A stretch of 64,000 bases of DNA from Ianthella basta (GCA_964019415.1 OZ025888.1:4903036-4967035), one strand, 5' to 3'; shown: positions 1 through 11,127, counted from the first letter of the stretch. Numbers and translations: made by a program. Notes: a model not told the origin generated them from the sequence alone.

Positions 1-730
1 CTGGCTTGTTATAGTTCGAACAGAAACGATTTGCGCTTGAATTCTCTTGCCTTCGAATCATTTTACCGAACGAACTAGACTGTAATTACTATAGAAACCG
101 GAGAATACGCTCTTCTTGACGAAGAAAGGTGAAGGGCTAAGCGTAGTGAGGGTAAAGGCTGTCAGCGGCCTCTCCTTCTGAATAAGGCGACGGCGGTGTT
201 TTAGTCGGCGCTATGGCAGATGATCTAAAGACTGCTAACGGCGTATGAACTCAGAGCTTCCCTGCAGAATGCAGACTGCATGGGATTGGAAGGGCTGTAG
301 AGCTTGGAAAGGGGGGACCTTCTTACACACTAAAATCACATTCAGAAAACTTTAAAGATATTGCATGCACAATTCCAAATCCCTGCCATCAAACATGCAT
401 GTGCAGTGCTGTGCTAGGCATAAGTTTCTGGGGATGACCATTTCTATGATGAGTGTCATGCACTCATCATTGAGGAGCCAAAGTTCATGTGAAAGTTCAC
501 AAGGTGCTGAATATCAAAGGGATTTTGCTAAAACAACAGACAAAACGTTTGCATAAGGCTAGAAAATGATTGGATATGTCAATAAGAGCCCCTTTCAAAG
601 CAGTGCGTTATAAAACAAACAATGCATTATACACTTCCAAATAAGGCAACTGTGTGTTATCCAGTGTGTTTGCCAAAATAATGCACAGTTGTTTCCTTTG
701 ATGTATGGCTTCATCATGTAACAATTGTTT
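1..730. other. Left-edge non-coding stretch
   Basis: No convincing gene is visible. A short ATG reading frame near 213 closes after eleven codons, with no splice donor to extend it. The segment is CpG-containing near 130-250 and could be the 5' flank or UTR of something outside the window, but nothing in the sequence proves this. Confidence 0.4.
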
Positions 731-1297
731 TTCATGGCAAGGGGTCGCGTACCACTCGCAGGGTACAATGAATTGCATAACTTATTAGTCTAATGTGCTA
801 CTTGCGTGGGCATACCTCGCAGGAGTTTGGTACAGGCGCGCATGCAAAGGAAAGGGTGTTTTCTGCGCGAGAGGATATAAATATGACCTTAGGCCTTAGA
901 GTGGTCTACCATACTGACCATGCCACCAACATGCCTACATGCAAGCTGCATTAGGTTCGTTCCCCATTTGGACTAGCTAACGCAAAAAGGCCAAATTACA
1001 CTAAATGGACACAAAGTGGTCTGTCATACTGACTCTGTACATGCCATCAACTAGGACTAGAATCAATGCAATGATAATTATTGTGTACTATAATTTCCCT
1101 TTGAATTAGGTCGTCCTGGAGTGCCCCTGATCCTCACGAGCAACAGACAACTTGGCAATTATACCCAGCATGCACACATTCAGATTTTGCGATTCATTGT
1201 GCCCTACGAGTGGTACGCAACCCCTTGCCATGAATATAATATTGTGCATGTAATTATTGTACCCATTTTGGGGCTGTTCTCATTTTGCGGTGTAACA
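731..1297. mobile_element. Truncated non-autonomous copy of the Ginger-like transposon
   Basis: Positions 731-785 match the inner part of the left TIR of the 6-kb element at 54434-60411. Positions 1169-1297 match its complete right TIR and end in GTAACA. Between them lies a diverged single unit of the 155-bp repeat of that element (about 900-1060). The outer ~75 bp of the left TIR are missing and no target duplication is visible, so the copy looks end-truncated. It has no coding capacity. This shows the family has produced internally deleted, MITE-like derivatives. Confidence 0.75.
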
Positions 1298-1462
1298 ACT
1301 GCCAATCAATCCTCCTGTCCCCCTGTCCTGGGAAGTGGTGGTGGTTGTGGTGGCTGGTGGTGGTACTGGTGTGTGGATGTTTTTGTGGTGGTGGTGCTTG
1401 TGGTGGTTGCTGGTGGTGCAGGTGGTAGGGGCAGATTAAGTCAAGCAAAAAGAGGGAGGAAT

Positions 1463-1533
1463 GGGTAAAGTAGGATTTGAACCCTGCACCATAGGGATTG
1501 TCAGGCAACTGTGCTAAGAGCTGGGCTACTGCA
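1463..1533 (-). repeat. tRNA-like SINE remnant
   Basis: On the minus strand this segment has a perfect Pol III B-box-like GGTTCAAATCC about 35 bases downstream of an A-box-like TAGCCCAGC motif, as in tRNA heads of SINEs. The T-stem pairs imperfectly and no clean anticodon stem or acceptor stem closes, so it is not called a functional tRNA. A tRNA pseudogene is the alternative. Confidence 0.35.
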
Positions 1534-1746
1534 TAGGTGTTGATTCCTGCTAATTGGTGTCCATTGGTGCTATAAATTGATTAGTCATGCCCATGCCATG
1601 GGTCAGCTGGACACGAATGCACCAAAATGTATATGTGGGCAGCTGCTTGGGATGGCTAGCCGGAAATATGCTTGCCACAATATCAAAGCTCTCATCATTT
1701 TGGCGTAAAACAAATTATTCATTTTTCCCGATTAAGCCTTTGTTCT

Positions 1747-1747
1747 T

Positions 1748-1778
<31 letters not shown>

Positions 1779-1782
1779 GGGG
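1747..1782. repeat. (TG)n followed by a 21-base G run
   Basis: A short TG repeat leads directly into 21 consecutive G residues (1762-1782), a strong G-quadruplex candidate and a likely site of length polymorphism or assembly error. Confidence 0.9.
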
Positions 1783-2034
1783 TGGAAATTCACATAGAAA
1801 TGCCCTTAGGAGAACTAGCTGAATGCCCGCCCTTCGGGTGGGTTCCAGTCTACAGTCAATCATTTGAGCGTTGAGCCAATCAGAACCGTCAATTTGATTG
1901 GTAGCATTCCGCAGACTCGCTCTTTAAAACTCCGTGCGTACAGAAATTACTTATGTTAGTCCATTTCGGGTAAAGGAGTTCAGCGGCGAAGGCGCTAACC
2001 ACCTTAGGTCACCTCCCGTATTGCCGTGATATGC

Positions 2035-2265
2035 TCTTCCAAGTTTGGCGAAAAATTGAAGGAGGAGTTTCTGGACAACGAAACACGATCTTTTCCCTAT
2101 CTCTTAGATATGGCGGCGACCGTAAAAGTGGCAAGAACTCGGATGGAACGACCTTAAACCAAACTTCGGCTCGGCGAGGTTACTCACAGTACGCCTCTTC
2201 GTAATCCTACCACGTTTCGTGAAGTTCGGTGCAGAATTGAAGGAGATTATCCCGGACAACGAAAA
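2035..2265. repeat. Diverged direct repeat
   Basis: Two segments, about 2035-2090 and 2210-2265, share a core around GAATTGAAGGAG and end in GGACAACGAAA. No frame is open through both. The origin is unknown; the surrounding 1900-2270 stretch is CpG-rich compared with its neighbours and holds no gene that can be supported. Confidence 0.5.
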
Positions 2266-2437
2266 TGTGCGTTACGTTTATTATAATAAGATACTGAATG
2301 TACTGTGCATTTATACTGATACATAGTGATGCTTGGTATTGAAACAAAAAAGCCACATACAGCCATGAACTGTGGCAGCCGTGCCAGGTGGTCCTTGTAC
2401 GCTCCCACCTTGTATGGCTTCACCTTGTACGCTTCAC

Positions 2438-2518
2438 CTAGTCTCCTGCGCTAGCCCCTATTTCCTTATTGTGCAATATGCGTGATTGAGCAATAATAGG
2501 GACTGGCCTGCGAGACTA
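2438..2518. mobile_element. Micro-hairpin MITE, hAT-like (copy 1)
   Basis: An imperfect inverted repeat with termini TAGTCTC...GAGACTA folds into one hairpin. It shares the TAGTCT terminus with the elements at 7852 and 32561. The 8 bp on each side agree at 6 positions, consistent with an old 8-bp target duplication. Confidence 0.55.
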
Positions 2519-3141
2519 GGTTTCACCCTAGTATTTTGTAACTTGTACTGTATTGAATGCTGTGTTGTCTACACAGCAATAAGCAATGGTGAGCTCGAGG
2601 TTATTTGGGTGGTTATTACTGGGCAGTAAAAGATGGGTGAAGTTGATACTACTGTGGTTTTAGTCCTGAATGACTTTACACACTTTCCCTCGATCATGTG
2701 AGTAAAGTATTGGAAAGGTAGATTCACAAGTGCTTCGATCTACACTCGAGCCACGTATGAGCTAGTGTTTCCAATACTTAACTGTGATCAAGTGATCAAG
2801 CAAAAGTGCATATACTGATAAGTCACTTGGGACCAGAAACCTAAAATCACTGCACTTGACATGTACACACGTGTGGTGTTAATCATAATCAACATTTGCT
2901 GAGCAGACTACTATCAAACAATTTGCTGTCACAATGTGCTACAGAACGGAGATTGGTTGTGGTTTCATCGCTACTCAGTACAGCTATCGATGGGTTCTTT
3001 GCCCATACACACATATAGAGTATTGACAATCACACAAAATGGAAGATATACACACACAAGTGCGGGTGGAATGGTGCATGGAGGAGTGCATAGTTGGTTG
3101 CTTAGTATCAGTCTATAAGGGATTCTAGTACCCAATTGCAA

Positions 3142-3690
3142 TCATGACTCCTGTGGTCGTCTCACTTCCACCTCCCCACTGTATCCGTTGTGCTGCACTT
3201 TCTCCAGCTCTGTCACGTAGCTCTCTGGCAGGTTGCACTCCTTGGCACCGTCGATGATGCATTGCAGGTACTGAGGGGAGGGGCGGTCCACTGAGGGGTC
3301 GAAGGGTGGGTTGTCCGGATGCATGAAGATGTAGCATTCTACCTTCTGTCCATCGGCGCACACAACAGTGACCTGCAGAGAATTGTAGCCAGGTTCCTCG
3401 TCGTGCATAGCGGTGATTTCGTCTCTGCTCACGGACCAGACCACACCCCATACGGAAGAACCGTTCTTGCTCACGACATTCGCCTTGCCACCTTTCCATT
3501 CCCCGTCAAAAGGCTGGCTCCTAGACTTACTCCTAAATTGCAGCTCGTAGTCCTCCAAGCGAGCTGTCTTGTAGAATGTGGCAGATGGTGCGTTAAGCTT
3601 AATCCGCCAGGAGCTCATATTCGAGGCGAAAGAGAAATACATGCACCTCGTGCTCTCTGCGTGTGCGTCCGCCTCGCCTGTGGCAGCCAT
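3142..3690 (-). CDS. Gamma-glutamylcyclotransferase-like protein (copy 1)
   Basis: A single-exon protein of 182 aa of the GGCT fold family, which cleaves gamma-glutamyl amino acids to 5-oxoproline in the cytosolic glutathione cycle. YFSFASNM near the N-terminus corresponds to the family YxxYGSN substrate-binding loop. WGVVWSV and the following acidic stretch HDEEPG place the catalytic glutamate, and SPQYLQCIIDGAKE matches the C-terminal helix region of GGCT. The ATG at 3690 is chosen because only a GTG lies upstream in frame and the context is AAAATGG. Length fits the family (about 188 aa). A paralogue lies 185 bp upstream on the same strand. Confidence 0.88.
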   Translation of the reverse strand: MAATGEADAHAESTRCMYFSFASNMSSWRIKLNAPSATFYKTARLEDYELQFRSKSRSQPFDGEWKGGKANVVSKNGSSVWGVVWSVSRDEITAMHDEEPGYNSLQVTVVCADGQKVECYIFMHPDNPPFDPSVDRPSPQYLQCIIDGAKECNLPESYVTELEKVQHNGYSGEVEVRRPQES

Positions 3691-3875
3691 TTTGATGACG
3701 AACTGCACAAATCTCGAGCTCGTCGCACGCAGATGTATGTACGTACGTAGCTAGTCGCTCGAATAATACTGCAGCTAATGCACCCGATCGCAGCATCTAC
3801 GTGCAACACAATGAAGACCACCAGCCATTATCTTTTACAGACTGACGGTTCGCATTGGTTCATCGCTCATGTCCT

Positions 3876-4415
3876 CTACTGCGGTCGTCTCACTTCCACC
3901 TCCCCACTGTATCCGTTGTGCTGCACTGTCTCCAGCTCTGCCACGTAGCTCTCTGGTAGGTTGCACTCCTTGGCACCGTCGATGATGCATTGCAGGTACT
4001 GAGGGGAGGGGCGGTCCACTGAGGGGTCGAAGGGTGGGTTGCTGGTTTGCGCGTAAGTCCGGCAGCGAAGTCTTTCTCCGTCCGAGCTTACCACCGTCAC
4101 CTCTGTAGGTTGGTAGCACTGCTCCTGGCGGTCCAATGCTGGCACCTGCTCCTTGTCCATGGACCAGACCGCCCCCCACACGGTCGCCCCTTCCTTCGCC
4201 TCAATGGTAGCGGTGGCTCCTTTCCAAACATTTGCAAAAGGTTCTCTGATGATGCTTCTGAACCGTAGTTCGTAGTCACTTAAGAGGGCAACCCCCTGCA
4301 GCTTCGCTGATGGTACGTTAATGCTGATGCGCCAGGAGCTAAGGTTGGAGCCGAACGCGAAATACAAACACTTGCTTGAAGTACGGCCTTCAGGTTGACC
4401 TCCGCCGTCGGCCAT
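3876..4415 (-). CDS. Gamma-glutamylcyclotransferase-like protein (copy 2)
   Basis: A single-exon 179-aa paralogue of the gene at 3142-3690. YFAFGSNL is the substrate loop, VWGAVWSM the central strand and ALDRQEQ carries the putative catalytic glutamate. It probably has the same glutathione-cycle role. The N-terminal two thirds are clearly diverged from copy 1, while the last ~50 codons are nearly identical in DNA, which suggests gene conversion or a recent partial copy. The ATG at 4415 has AAAATGG context. The stop is TAG. Confidence 0.88.
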   Translation of the reverse strand: MADGGGQPEGRTSSKCLYFAFGSNLSSWRISINVPSAKLQGVALLSDYELRFRSIIREPFANVWKGATATIEAKEGATVWGAVWSMDKEQVPALDRQEQCYQPTEVTVVSSDGERLRCRTYAQTSNPPFDPSVDRPSPQYLQCIIDGAKECNLPESYVAELETVQHNGYSGEVEVRRPQ

Positions 4416-4611
4416 TTTGTAACTTCATTTCACAAGCATTTCTAGGAGCTCGCATGTGACTACACACAGACTGGAAAAAGCAAAGGTGAACTAGTCAAGA
4501 CGCGTTCTAAGTTGATGGTATAGCGAATACAAATCTAGAAGCACGCTACTTCATCACAGCAACAGAGATCAGTGTCTCAAGCTGATTTAGTCTAAACTGG
4601 CCGTCCCGCCC

Positions 4612-7600
4612 CTACTTTGGTGGCTGGGCATATCCCACCACTCCACAAGCCAAGCGGCCGCCTGCATGCCCAGTAGTCTTGCTGTCGGGAAACCCTCCAC
4701 GACCCAAATCATCTTCGTCCTCATGCACCTGCAACAAGAGGGAATGAACAGCCACAATAACTAAAGATGCTCCTATGAACTTGAGTGTGAGTGCACTTTG
4801 CGACTGTCAAAGACCTTGTACGGTTTAAGCATTTTGTCACAATTGTTCTCTGTTGTTATGTGAAATGTTCAACATTTGTTCTTCATACCATGAGCCTCTA
4901 TTGAAATTCAGACACTTCTACACACACACATTTAAAACATGCACACCACTTCATTTACCACATATGTATACGAGCGACTGGGGTACATAGTGCCTGAGAA
5001 GATAAGAAATGGAGTAGATAAGGAACGGCTGTACATGGGCTGCAATGAACAGCTGAAAAGCAACAAGCATGTGCACATTTAAGGAATCCTTCCATCAAAT
5101 TGTTGATCGAGTTGATCGAGTTGTTGTAAGTGGTAAGTGTTGAATTCCTCAGTGCTTCTGTAGACAGCTAACTCAAAAGGCTGTTTCAGCACTCCTGCCA
5201 ACTGGGTTGTTAAGCTTGGTTCACAATATGTCGCAAGAACCTGCGACATTACGTGACAAGACCTCTTTGTGACGGTCGCGGTGAGTAGACACCAGTTCAA
5301 TGCCGCAGGTTCTTGTGACATATTGTGAACCAAGCTTTAGTCCTTCAAATGCTTGCACAGACAAACCTGCCCAATCCTCTGACAATAGTGACAGCTCTCT
5401 ACCCCAGTTCCTCTAAGGTATCTAAGTACATTCATTTTGATTCGGCCCATTAGCTTTTGTTTCTTCAAGTGTCTCTTCCAGTGAGAGTACAGGCCATTTC
5501 ATGAACACAACAGACATTCAAATTCAAATAGCACCATACAATGTCCCCATTGGACAAACAAACAATCCGTTGACAAGTAGAAGATTATGAGACTCATTGA
5601 CCTTCCCATTTACACCATGTTTGATCTAACACGTTCCAACACCTCCGCTAGAGATTTGTGATTCAATCACTTTTGCATTTCACACTACGCGCAGAGTTGA
5701 CTGCGGCAGACTTGCAGACAGTCCATCACTACGGCACTGTGACAACGTCTTGTCCCAAATACACATTGCCCCATTCAGTCAATTACAAACACACAGAGCT
5801 AGTCAGGTGTGATTTCAGGTGACCCCTGCACAAAACAATCCACGTCTCCAATGCCCTATACTTGTGGTTGCAAGCACATGTGCAAACGGAACAGGAAATT
5901 ATGAAACCTCTGTATGAGTGTGCATGAACTATGTGATGCTGAAAGTGATCATACAATGGAACCTGTCTAAGATGGTCGCTGTGGTAGGCGCCGCCTCTCT
6001 AAAACAACCAGCCTCCTGGCCCCAAATAGCACTAAAACATTGCAGTCTACCTCTGTAGAGCAGCCACCTCTCTATAAAGGTCAGTTAGAACTGGCCCACA
6101 GGTAGCTGTCTTAGGCAGGTTTTGCTGTAATACACATTCACACATTCAATAATTGTACGTTAAACAGAGGCAATGGCAGATGGGGGAAGGGAGAGGGGCT
6201 AGAGCTTCTCATACACACACTCCAAAGCTCAGCTCCATTACTAACTGTAATGAGATTGACACTGTGGATCATGGAATCCCCCCCCCCCAAACACTCCTTT
6301 TTTGGATCTACCGCAGCCACTGCTAAAGTTCATGCAAATATTTAAAATATGACTACCATAGAGTACTACAAAGTAACACGCCAATGGTTGCTAAGTCACG
6401 CCTCAGCAGTCACCACTACCTTCACACATCTCAACACATCAGTAGTCATATTCCCCTTGCTTCTCCCACTCACGACTACACTGCGTCCGATGATGGAGTT
6501 GGGCCCACTGAGGGGAATGTGGCTGTCTGTGATGTTAATAGGGGCTTTCCCATCGGCCCCGGCAACAATGTTGCCAAGATCACCAGCATGCCTGTTATCA
6601 TCGTCAGGGCCAGCGTGTTCCTTACCCTCTGGGTTGAAGTGAGAGCCTGCGCTGACACAACCATTAGAGTAGTCACCAAACTGATGGATGTGAAAGCCGT
6701 GTTTGCCCTCCTTCAGCCCGACAACTTCCCCTGTCACCACAGTTGGGCCATCTTTCTACACAACAAGGAAGGAGGAGAGCATGTGAACCATGTCTCAAGG
6801 TAGACCAACCAACTAGTTAGTCCTCTTGGGCTCTTATACCAAAAGAACTCAAATGAGTTGATGGCTGTATAGATAACTGTCCAGTTAGTGCAACAGAAGT
6901 GTTAATAGGGAAGATGTTAGGGAAGAGCCCTCACTCAACCAACAGCCAACTCGGTCCCTCTATGTTATTCTAAAACAGTAAGAAGGTGCTGGAAGAGCAT
7001 GCATGTATGTCCATCCAGATGTGATACAGTCAACCACAGCATCCATCTAAGAATGAATAGATGTAATGTCAAAGTGGATTGTGGACATGGATATTCACCA
7101 ATAGCTATGTATAAAAGATGTGGCAGACCTACCTACCTACGCATGTGTAAAGGTAGAGACAGTACCGAGAGGCCACATACAAGCTCACATGTCACTTTGT
7201 GGTACAGCACAAGCGAAACATGAACAACACAACAAACAAGGAATGACTGAATTGACTTCTGTTATGTAAGTCACCCCGTTATATGGTAAGGAACATCACA
7301 CACTGTTATTTAATAAAACACAACATAAGAACACGAATGTTGCCCCCAAATGTGAAAATGGAACAGTCTTGGCTACTTCCCATAGCAAACTCAATGGAAG
7401 CACTGCGAAACTATAAACTGGCTTCAATGCTACCACACAAAGGGACCGTCAGAACATTGCAACATTTCACTGTCTATGAAGGCCGGCTGCGTTACGTACG
7501 TCAGAAAGGAGCACGGGAAGCGACCCCTGCCTAGCTGCTTGAAGGCCGTGCGCAAGTTAAATGTCGCCGCTAGAAATAGTGGGAACAACGGATAACGGGT

Positions 7601-7693
7601 CTAGCAGCACAAGGTCACACACGACCGGCTCACCTCCTGTTTGAATCTAATCTGTCCTTCCACCTTTCCCCTCAACACACAGATAGCTTCCAT
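4612..7693 (-). CDS. SOD1: Cu/Zn superoxide dismutase
   Basis: Three exons in transcript order, 7634-7693, 6474-6755 and 4612-4728, join in phase 0 with GT-AG introns to encode 152 aa, the usual length of cytosolic Cu/Zn SOD. The enzyme dismutes superoxide to oxygen and peroxide. Exon 2 carries the copper ligands in [10 protein letters not shown], the zinc-loop HFNP and the RHAGDLGN signature. Exon 3 begins [12 protein letters not shown], which supplies the last copper histidine, and ends with the conserved [10 protein letters not shown] containing the disulfide cysteine. There is no signal peptide, so an intracellular form is expected. Both introns carry inserted sequence; intron 2 holds two MITEs. 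The start codon at 7693 is followed by AICVLRGK, matching the family N-terminus. Confidence 0.95.
5213..5336. mobile_element. Harbinger-like MITE in SOD1 intron 2
   Basis: A 124-bp element with near-perfect inverted repeats of about 33 bp (AGCTTGGTTCACAATATG outward end) is flanked by TTA on both sides. A 3-bp TTA target duplication with long TIRs is typical of PIF/Harbinger MITEs. It has no coding capacity. Confidence 0.7.
5952..6130 (+). mobile_element. Pogo/Tc-like MITE, copy 1
   Basis: One of eight copies in this window of a family of about 180 bp. The consensus termini are CAGTGGAACCTGTCTAAGA and its inverse, bordered by TA. The interior contains AGCCACCTCTCTA and CAATCTACCTCTGTAGAGC. 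CAGTGGAACC ends with TA target sites are typical of pogo/Tigger relatives. It sits in SOD1 intron 2. Confidence 0.8.
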
Positions 7694-8095
7694 GGTTAGC
7701 TGGTGAGGAAGTAAACATGTAGATAGATAGCAGTCAGGGTTTGTGAGGGATAAGTACGTTACAGCTGGCGGCGACCCACCGATCGTCTCTTCTGCAAGCC
7801 AACAGGCGGAGGTCAAGGAACGGAAGTCAGGCAATAAGAGACACCACGTGCCTAGTCTATCGAGCTAGACCTCTTTCGCGTTCTAGCTCGATAGACTACC
7901 ACGTGCCAAGCTGGGCTACATTCTGCCGTAACCGTCCGGGGAGTCCGAAAACGGCAAGAAACGTTGCCGAAAACGGTCCGGGGGGACCGTTTTTTGGGGG
8001 GAACTTTATCGGCACGACAAAGCACGTGACTAAAATGGCGGCTTGCTGATCTTGGTATACGTTTGCAGTAAGCAGGGTCTATACAGTTGCTGGCG
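7694..8095. promoter_or_regulatory. Bidirectional promoter region SOD1 / POLR3F
   Basis: The start codons of SOD1 (minus) and POLR3F (plus) lie 402 bp apart, head to head, so the segment must hold both promoters. It contains two copies of the E-box CACGTG inside the 8-bp repeats CCACGTGC at 7844-7851 and 7899-7906 that flank a hairpin element. There is a further GCACGTGA at about 8021 and a CCGTTTTTTGGGG hairpin-like stretch near 7980. Factor binding is inference. Confidence 0.6.
7852..7898. mobile_element. Micro-hairpin MITE, hAT-like (copy 2)
   Basis: A 47-bp element is almost entirely inverted repeat (TAGTCTATCGAGCTAGA and its complement around a 12-base loop). It is flanked by perfect 8-bp direct repeats CCACGTGC, a hAT-type target duplication. 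The termini match the elements at 2438 and 32561. It lies in the shared SOD1/POLR3F promoter. Confidence 0.75.
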
Positions 8096-8442
8096 ATGGC
8101 TACATCAATCAAGTCCGAGCCAATAGATTCTATGAGCTATGGTGAAGATCAAAGCGACACACGCCTTCCTGATCCTGTAAGCCTGGAGGATAGCATCATG
8201 GCATTGTGTGTGGCCAATCAGGAGGGCGTTACGGATGAGATGATTGTGCGCGAGTATCCGAACATTGACGCGGATAAACGGCGGAAGGCACTGCAGAGAC
8301 TGCTTTCAACGGTATTGTCATAATGACTGTCACTTGTCACATGTCATAATCATTGTCACTTGTCACATAGGGCAAACTGGATTTGTACAAGCAAGGTACA
8401 ACTTTGCTGTACCGCCTGAAGGCAACACCCTCGTCTTCAGCC

Positions 8443-8519
<77 letters not shown>

Positions 8520-10780
8520 TGTGTGTGCGCACAATATGGAGACAGTTCCTGCATGCCTGAGTGTGTCTGCTCTACATGGCCAACTCTCTTTCTCTGCTGC
8601 AGTAAAACTAAAGGATTTGAGAGTGAAGAGCGTTTGGTGTATCAAATTGTTGAGGATGCAGAGAACAAAGGTATACCTAGCCAATGACAATACAGTATGT
8701 ATACTAATACAGTCAACTGTATTAGTAGACAAGTATATAAATTATGTATAAATACTGTGACAGGTACTGACGTATGTAGCAAGTGCATTCTAGCTCACAT
8801 TTTGATTTCCATTCCAGGGATTTGGATTAGGGACATTCGCAACAAATCAAATCTAGGCCTGACTCAGGTGAACAAAATTCTCAAGGTTCTGGAGAGCAAA
8901 CGGCTGATAAAGGCAGTGAAATCAGTCCAGGCTTCCAAGAAGAAGGTGTACATGTTGTTCGACCTTGTCCCAGATGAGTCAGTGACAGGAGGAGCGTGGT
9001 ACTGCGACCAGGACTTTGAGACTGAGTTTGTCGACGTTCTCAACCAACACTGTCTGAGATTTCTCCAGCAAAAGGTGTGAAGCCTGTCTAATACAGCCAC
9101 CTATGGGCCAGTTCTAACTGACTTTTATAGAGAGGTGGCTGCTCTGCAGAGGTAGATTGCAATGGTTTAGTGCTATTTGGAGCCAGGGAGGCTGGCTGTT
9201 TTAGAGAGGTGGCTGCTTAAAACAGTGATTATTATAGACAGGTTCCAATGTATTATTTTTTTTTGGAATATGCTTCTATTCTTGTGCACCCTTCCAGTCA
9301 TCAGCTGGTACACTTACTGATTGATAATTTACATAATTATGGATATGTTGTTGTTGTCCCTCACAGGCGTTCAAGGCCGACCGTAACCATCAAGACCCAA
9401 TATCAAAACGAGATGCTTCATATGCCAGTCCCACAGAAGTGTGGAAGTTTATTAGTGACCTTGGCATCAGCAGAGTGAGTGTTGTGTGTGTATGTGTGTG
9501 TATGTGTCTGTTTCTGTGTGTAAGTATATGTACATAACCTTGTTTTATGTGTAGGTATTGTGTGTAGGGTGGTGGTGGGTGCTTGTGTGTGAGAAGGGAG
9601 AATGGTGGGAGCCTTGTGTAGCGTAGCAAAAATGGCAGTCTGACTTCATGAAACTAGTGTGTGTGTGTGTGTGTGTGATTGCATCCTTGCCTTCTCCAGG
9701 TAGCGCTGTCTGCTAACAATATTGAGACGATACTGAACACACTGATCTATGATGGCAAGGCTGAGGTGACAGTACAGGTTGCCATGGAAACAAGCAGTGG
9801 TGGAGGCGGTAATGTACGTCTGTATCGAGTGGCAAATCCCTTCCTTAAATCAGCTGGGCTGGATCACATTCCATGTGCAGTGTGCCCTGTGAGTTCACGC
9901 ACGCATGCACACACACACACACACACACGCACACACACAAGATTATGCATTTGTCAATGTGCAAAAATTATGCTTGCATGCATACTCTGTTATAGTTTGT
10001 TTATATTGTATTGTGTGTTGGATTAATCAATTTATGCCAAAAATATTCATCATAAATTTGTAGAATTGTCATGCTTGGAATGAATTACCATGACACAGCA
10101 TGGAGACTACAGGGTCTGTGCAGCCTCCATGTGCCCTTAAATTGACATCCTTTCATGCACTCTTCCCAATACACGTGTCTCTTCACACACTCACCACAGT
10201 GGGAGGGAGGGACTGTGCCACAGTGTCAAAAGTGTTTGTAATACATGCACTGTCATAGATTGGCCAATTGTTATATGATGTCAGCATAAATTTAAAGACA
10301 CAGCATTGGCTCACTCAAAGGATATCATTGAACACACTGCTACTTTGCTAGGGTACACTCTGAAAGCAGCACAGGAATGAGCTGCATGTACAAGCAATAC
10401 AATGTGAATTCGGTCACTCCATACTTTGCTTGCCACACTGCCATGCTACAAACGGCATTGCACAAGAGTTAACCACAATTATGCAATAATGACATTCTTA
10501 TGGGACAAAGTTGGCTTAGACAATAACACAAGACTCTTCCGCAGCTAAGGGGGGTCTGGCATGTGAGACTAATGTACATTGTCATTGGCCTGGCCTCCAT
10601 GGTCACCCTGTGAGGAGTGCATGATGACACTGGTGACAACCAATGAAACCGTCTACACCGTTACCATGGTGATACCCGCATATTATTACTTCATTCCTGC
10701 AGGTATACAGCAGCTGCTGTGACACTGGGCCTGTTTGCCCGGCCAAGTGCCAATATCTTAAAGATTGGATGGCATTTTGA
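8096..10780 (+). CDS. POLR3F: DNA-directed RNA polymerase III subunit RPC6
   Basis: Seven exons (8096-8311, 8371-8444, 8603-8670, 8818-9074, 9367-9474, 9700-9888, 10703-10780) join in phase to encode 329 aa; human RPC6 has 316. RPC6 belongs to the RPC3-RPC6-RPC7 trimer that helps Pol III open promoters of tRNA and 5S genes in the nucleus. Recognition rests on NKGIWIRDIRNKSNL, ASKKKVYMLFDLVPD and SVTGGAWYCDQDFE, which belong to the RPC34 winged helices. The C-terminal CAVC...CC...CPAKCQY cysteines match the iron-sulfur cluster site. The ATG at 8096 is chosen; only a TTG precedes it. The exon 2 donor is the first GT of a long (TG)n repeat, and a MITE abuts the exon 4 donor. Confidence 0.95.
8445..8528. 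repeat. (TG)n microsatellite at POLR3F exon 2 donor
   Basis: About 80 bp of TG dinucleotides begin exactly at the 5' splice site of POLR3F intron 2, so the donor GT belongs to the repeat. Confidence 0.9.
9075..9251 (-). mobile_element. Pogo/Tc-like MITE, copy 2 (inverted)
   Basis: This is the reverse-oriented member of the ~180-bp family, ending ATAGACAGGTTCCAATGTA. Its left end, around GAAGCCTGTCTAA, starts at or within the splice donor of POLR3F exon 4, so the element fills the start of intron 4. Confidence 0.75.
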
Positions 10781-11127
10781 ACACCTTGTGATTGAAATTT
10801 TCATTATTTTATTAAATTAAATGTACCCTTTTTAATAGTAGCCATCACTGGTGCATATGTGTCATTTGCAGACTATGAGGGTATTATCTACTTTAACAAA
10901 TGGAAGTCGGTGGCATTAAACAATTTTAAATAATCTTTACCAGTAAACACATGACAGTATAATACATAGTAAAATCAGTGGAGATTGAGTCTTTTCGAGA
11001 TCATTGCACGTTCTGAGTTGGCTCAAAGTTGGCATATACATAGTAATTATAAGATGCTATGCTATAAAGCTGGAAACTCGATAAAACTACAAAACGCAAC
11101 CAAGCAACACAAATCTCACAACCCTGG
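10781..11127. other. Convergent 3' ends of POLR3F and SMC6
   Basis: Only 347 bp separate the two stop codons. The plus strand shows ATTAAA at 10811-10816. The minus strand shows AATAAAA (complement of 10807-10813). The two likely polyadenylation signals therefore overlap and the 3' UTRs probably do too. No gene is seen here. Confidence 0.6.

Noticed and set aside
1121..1508. Open frames on both strands rich in Gly/Trp/Val or His/Pro
   Set aside because: They arise from a GGT-rich low-complexity stretch and the transposon end; there is no splice or start context.
1463..1533. Functional tRNA gene
   Set aside because: The B box is perfect, but the acceptor and anticodon stems do not pair, so it was kept only as a SINE-like relic.
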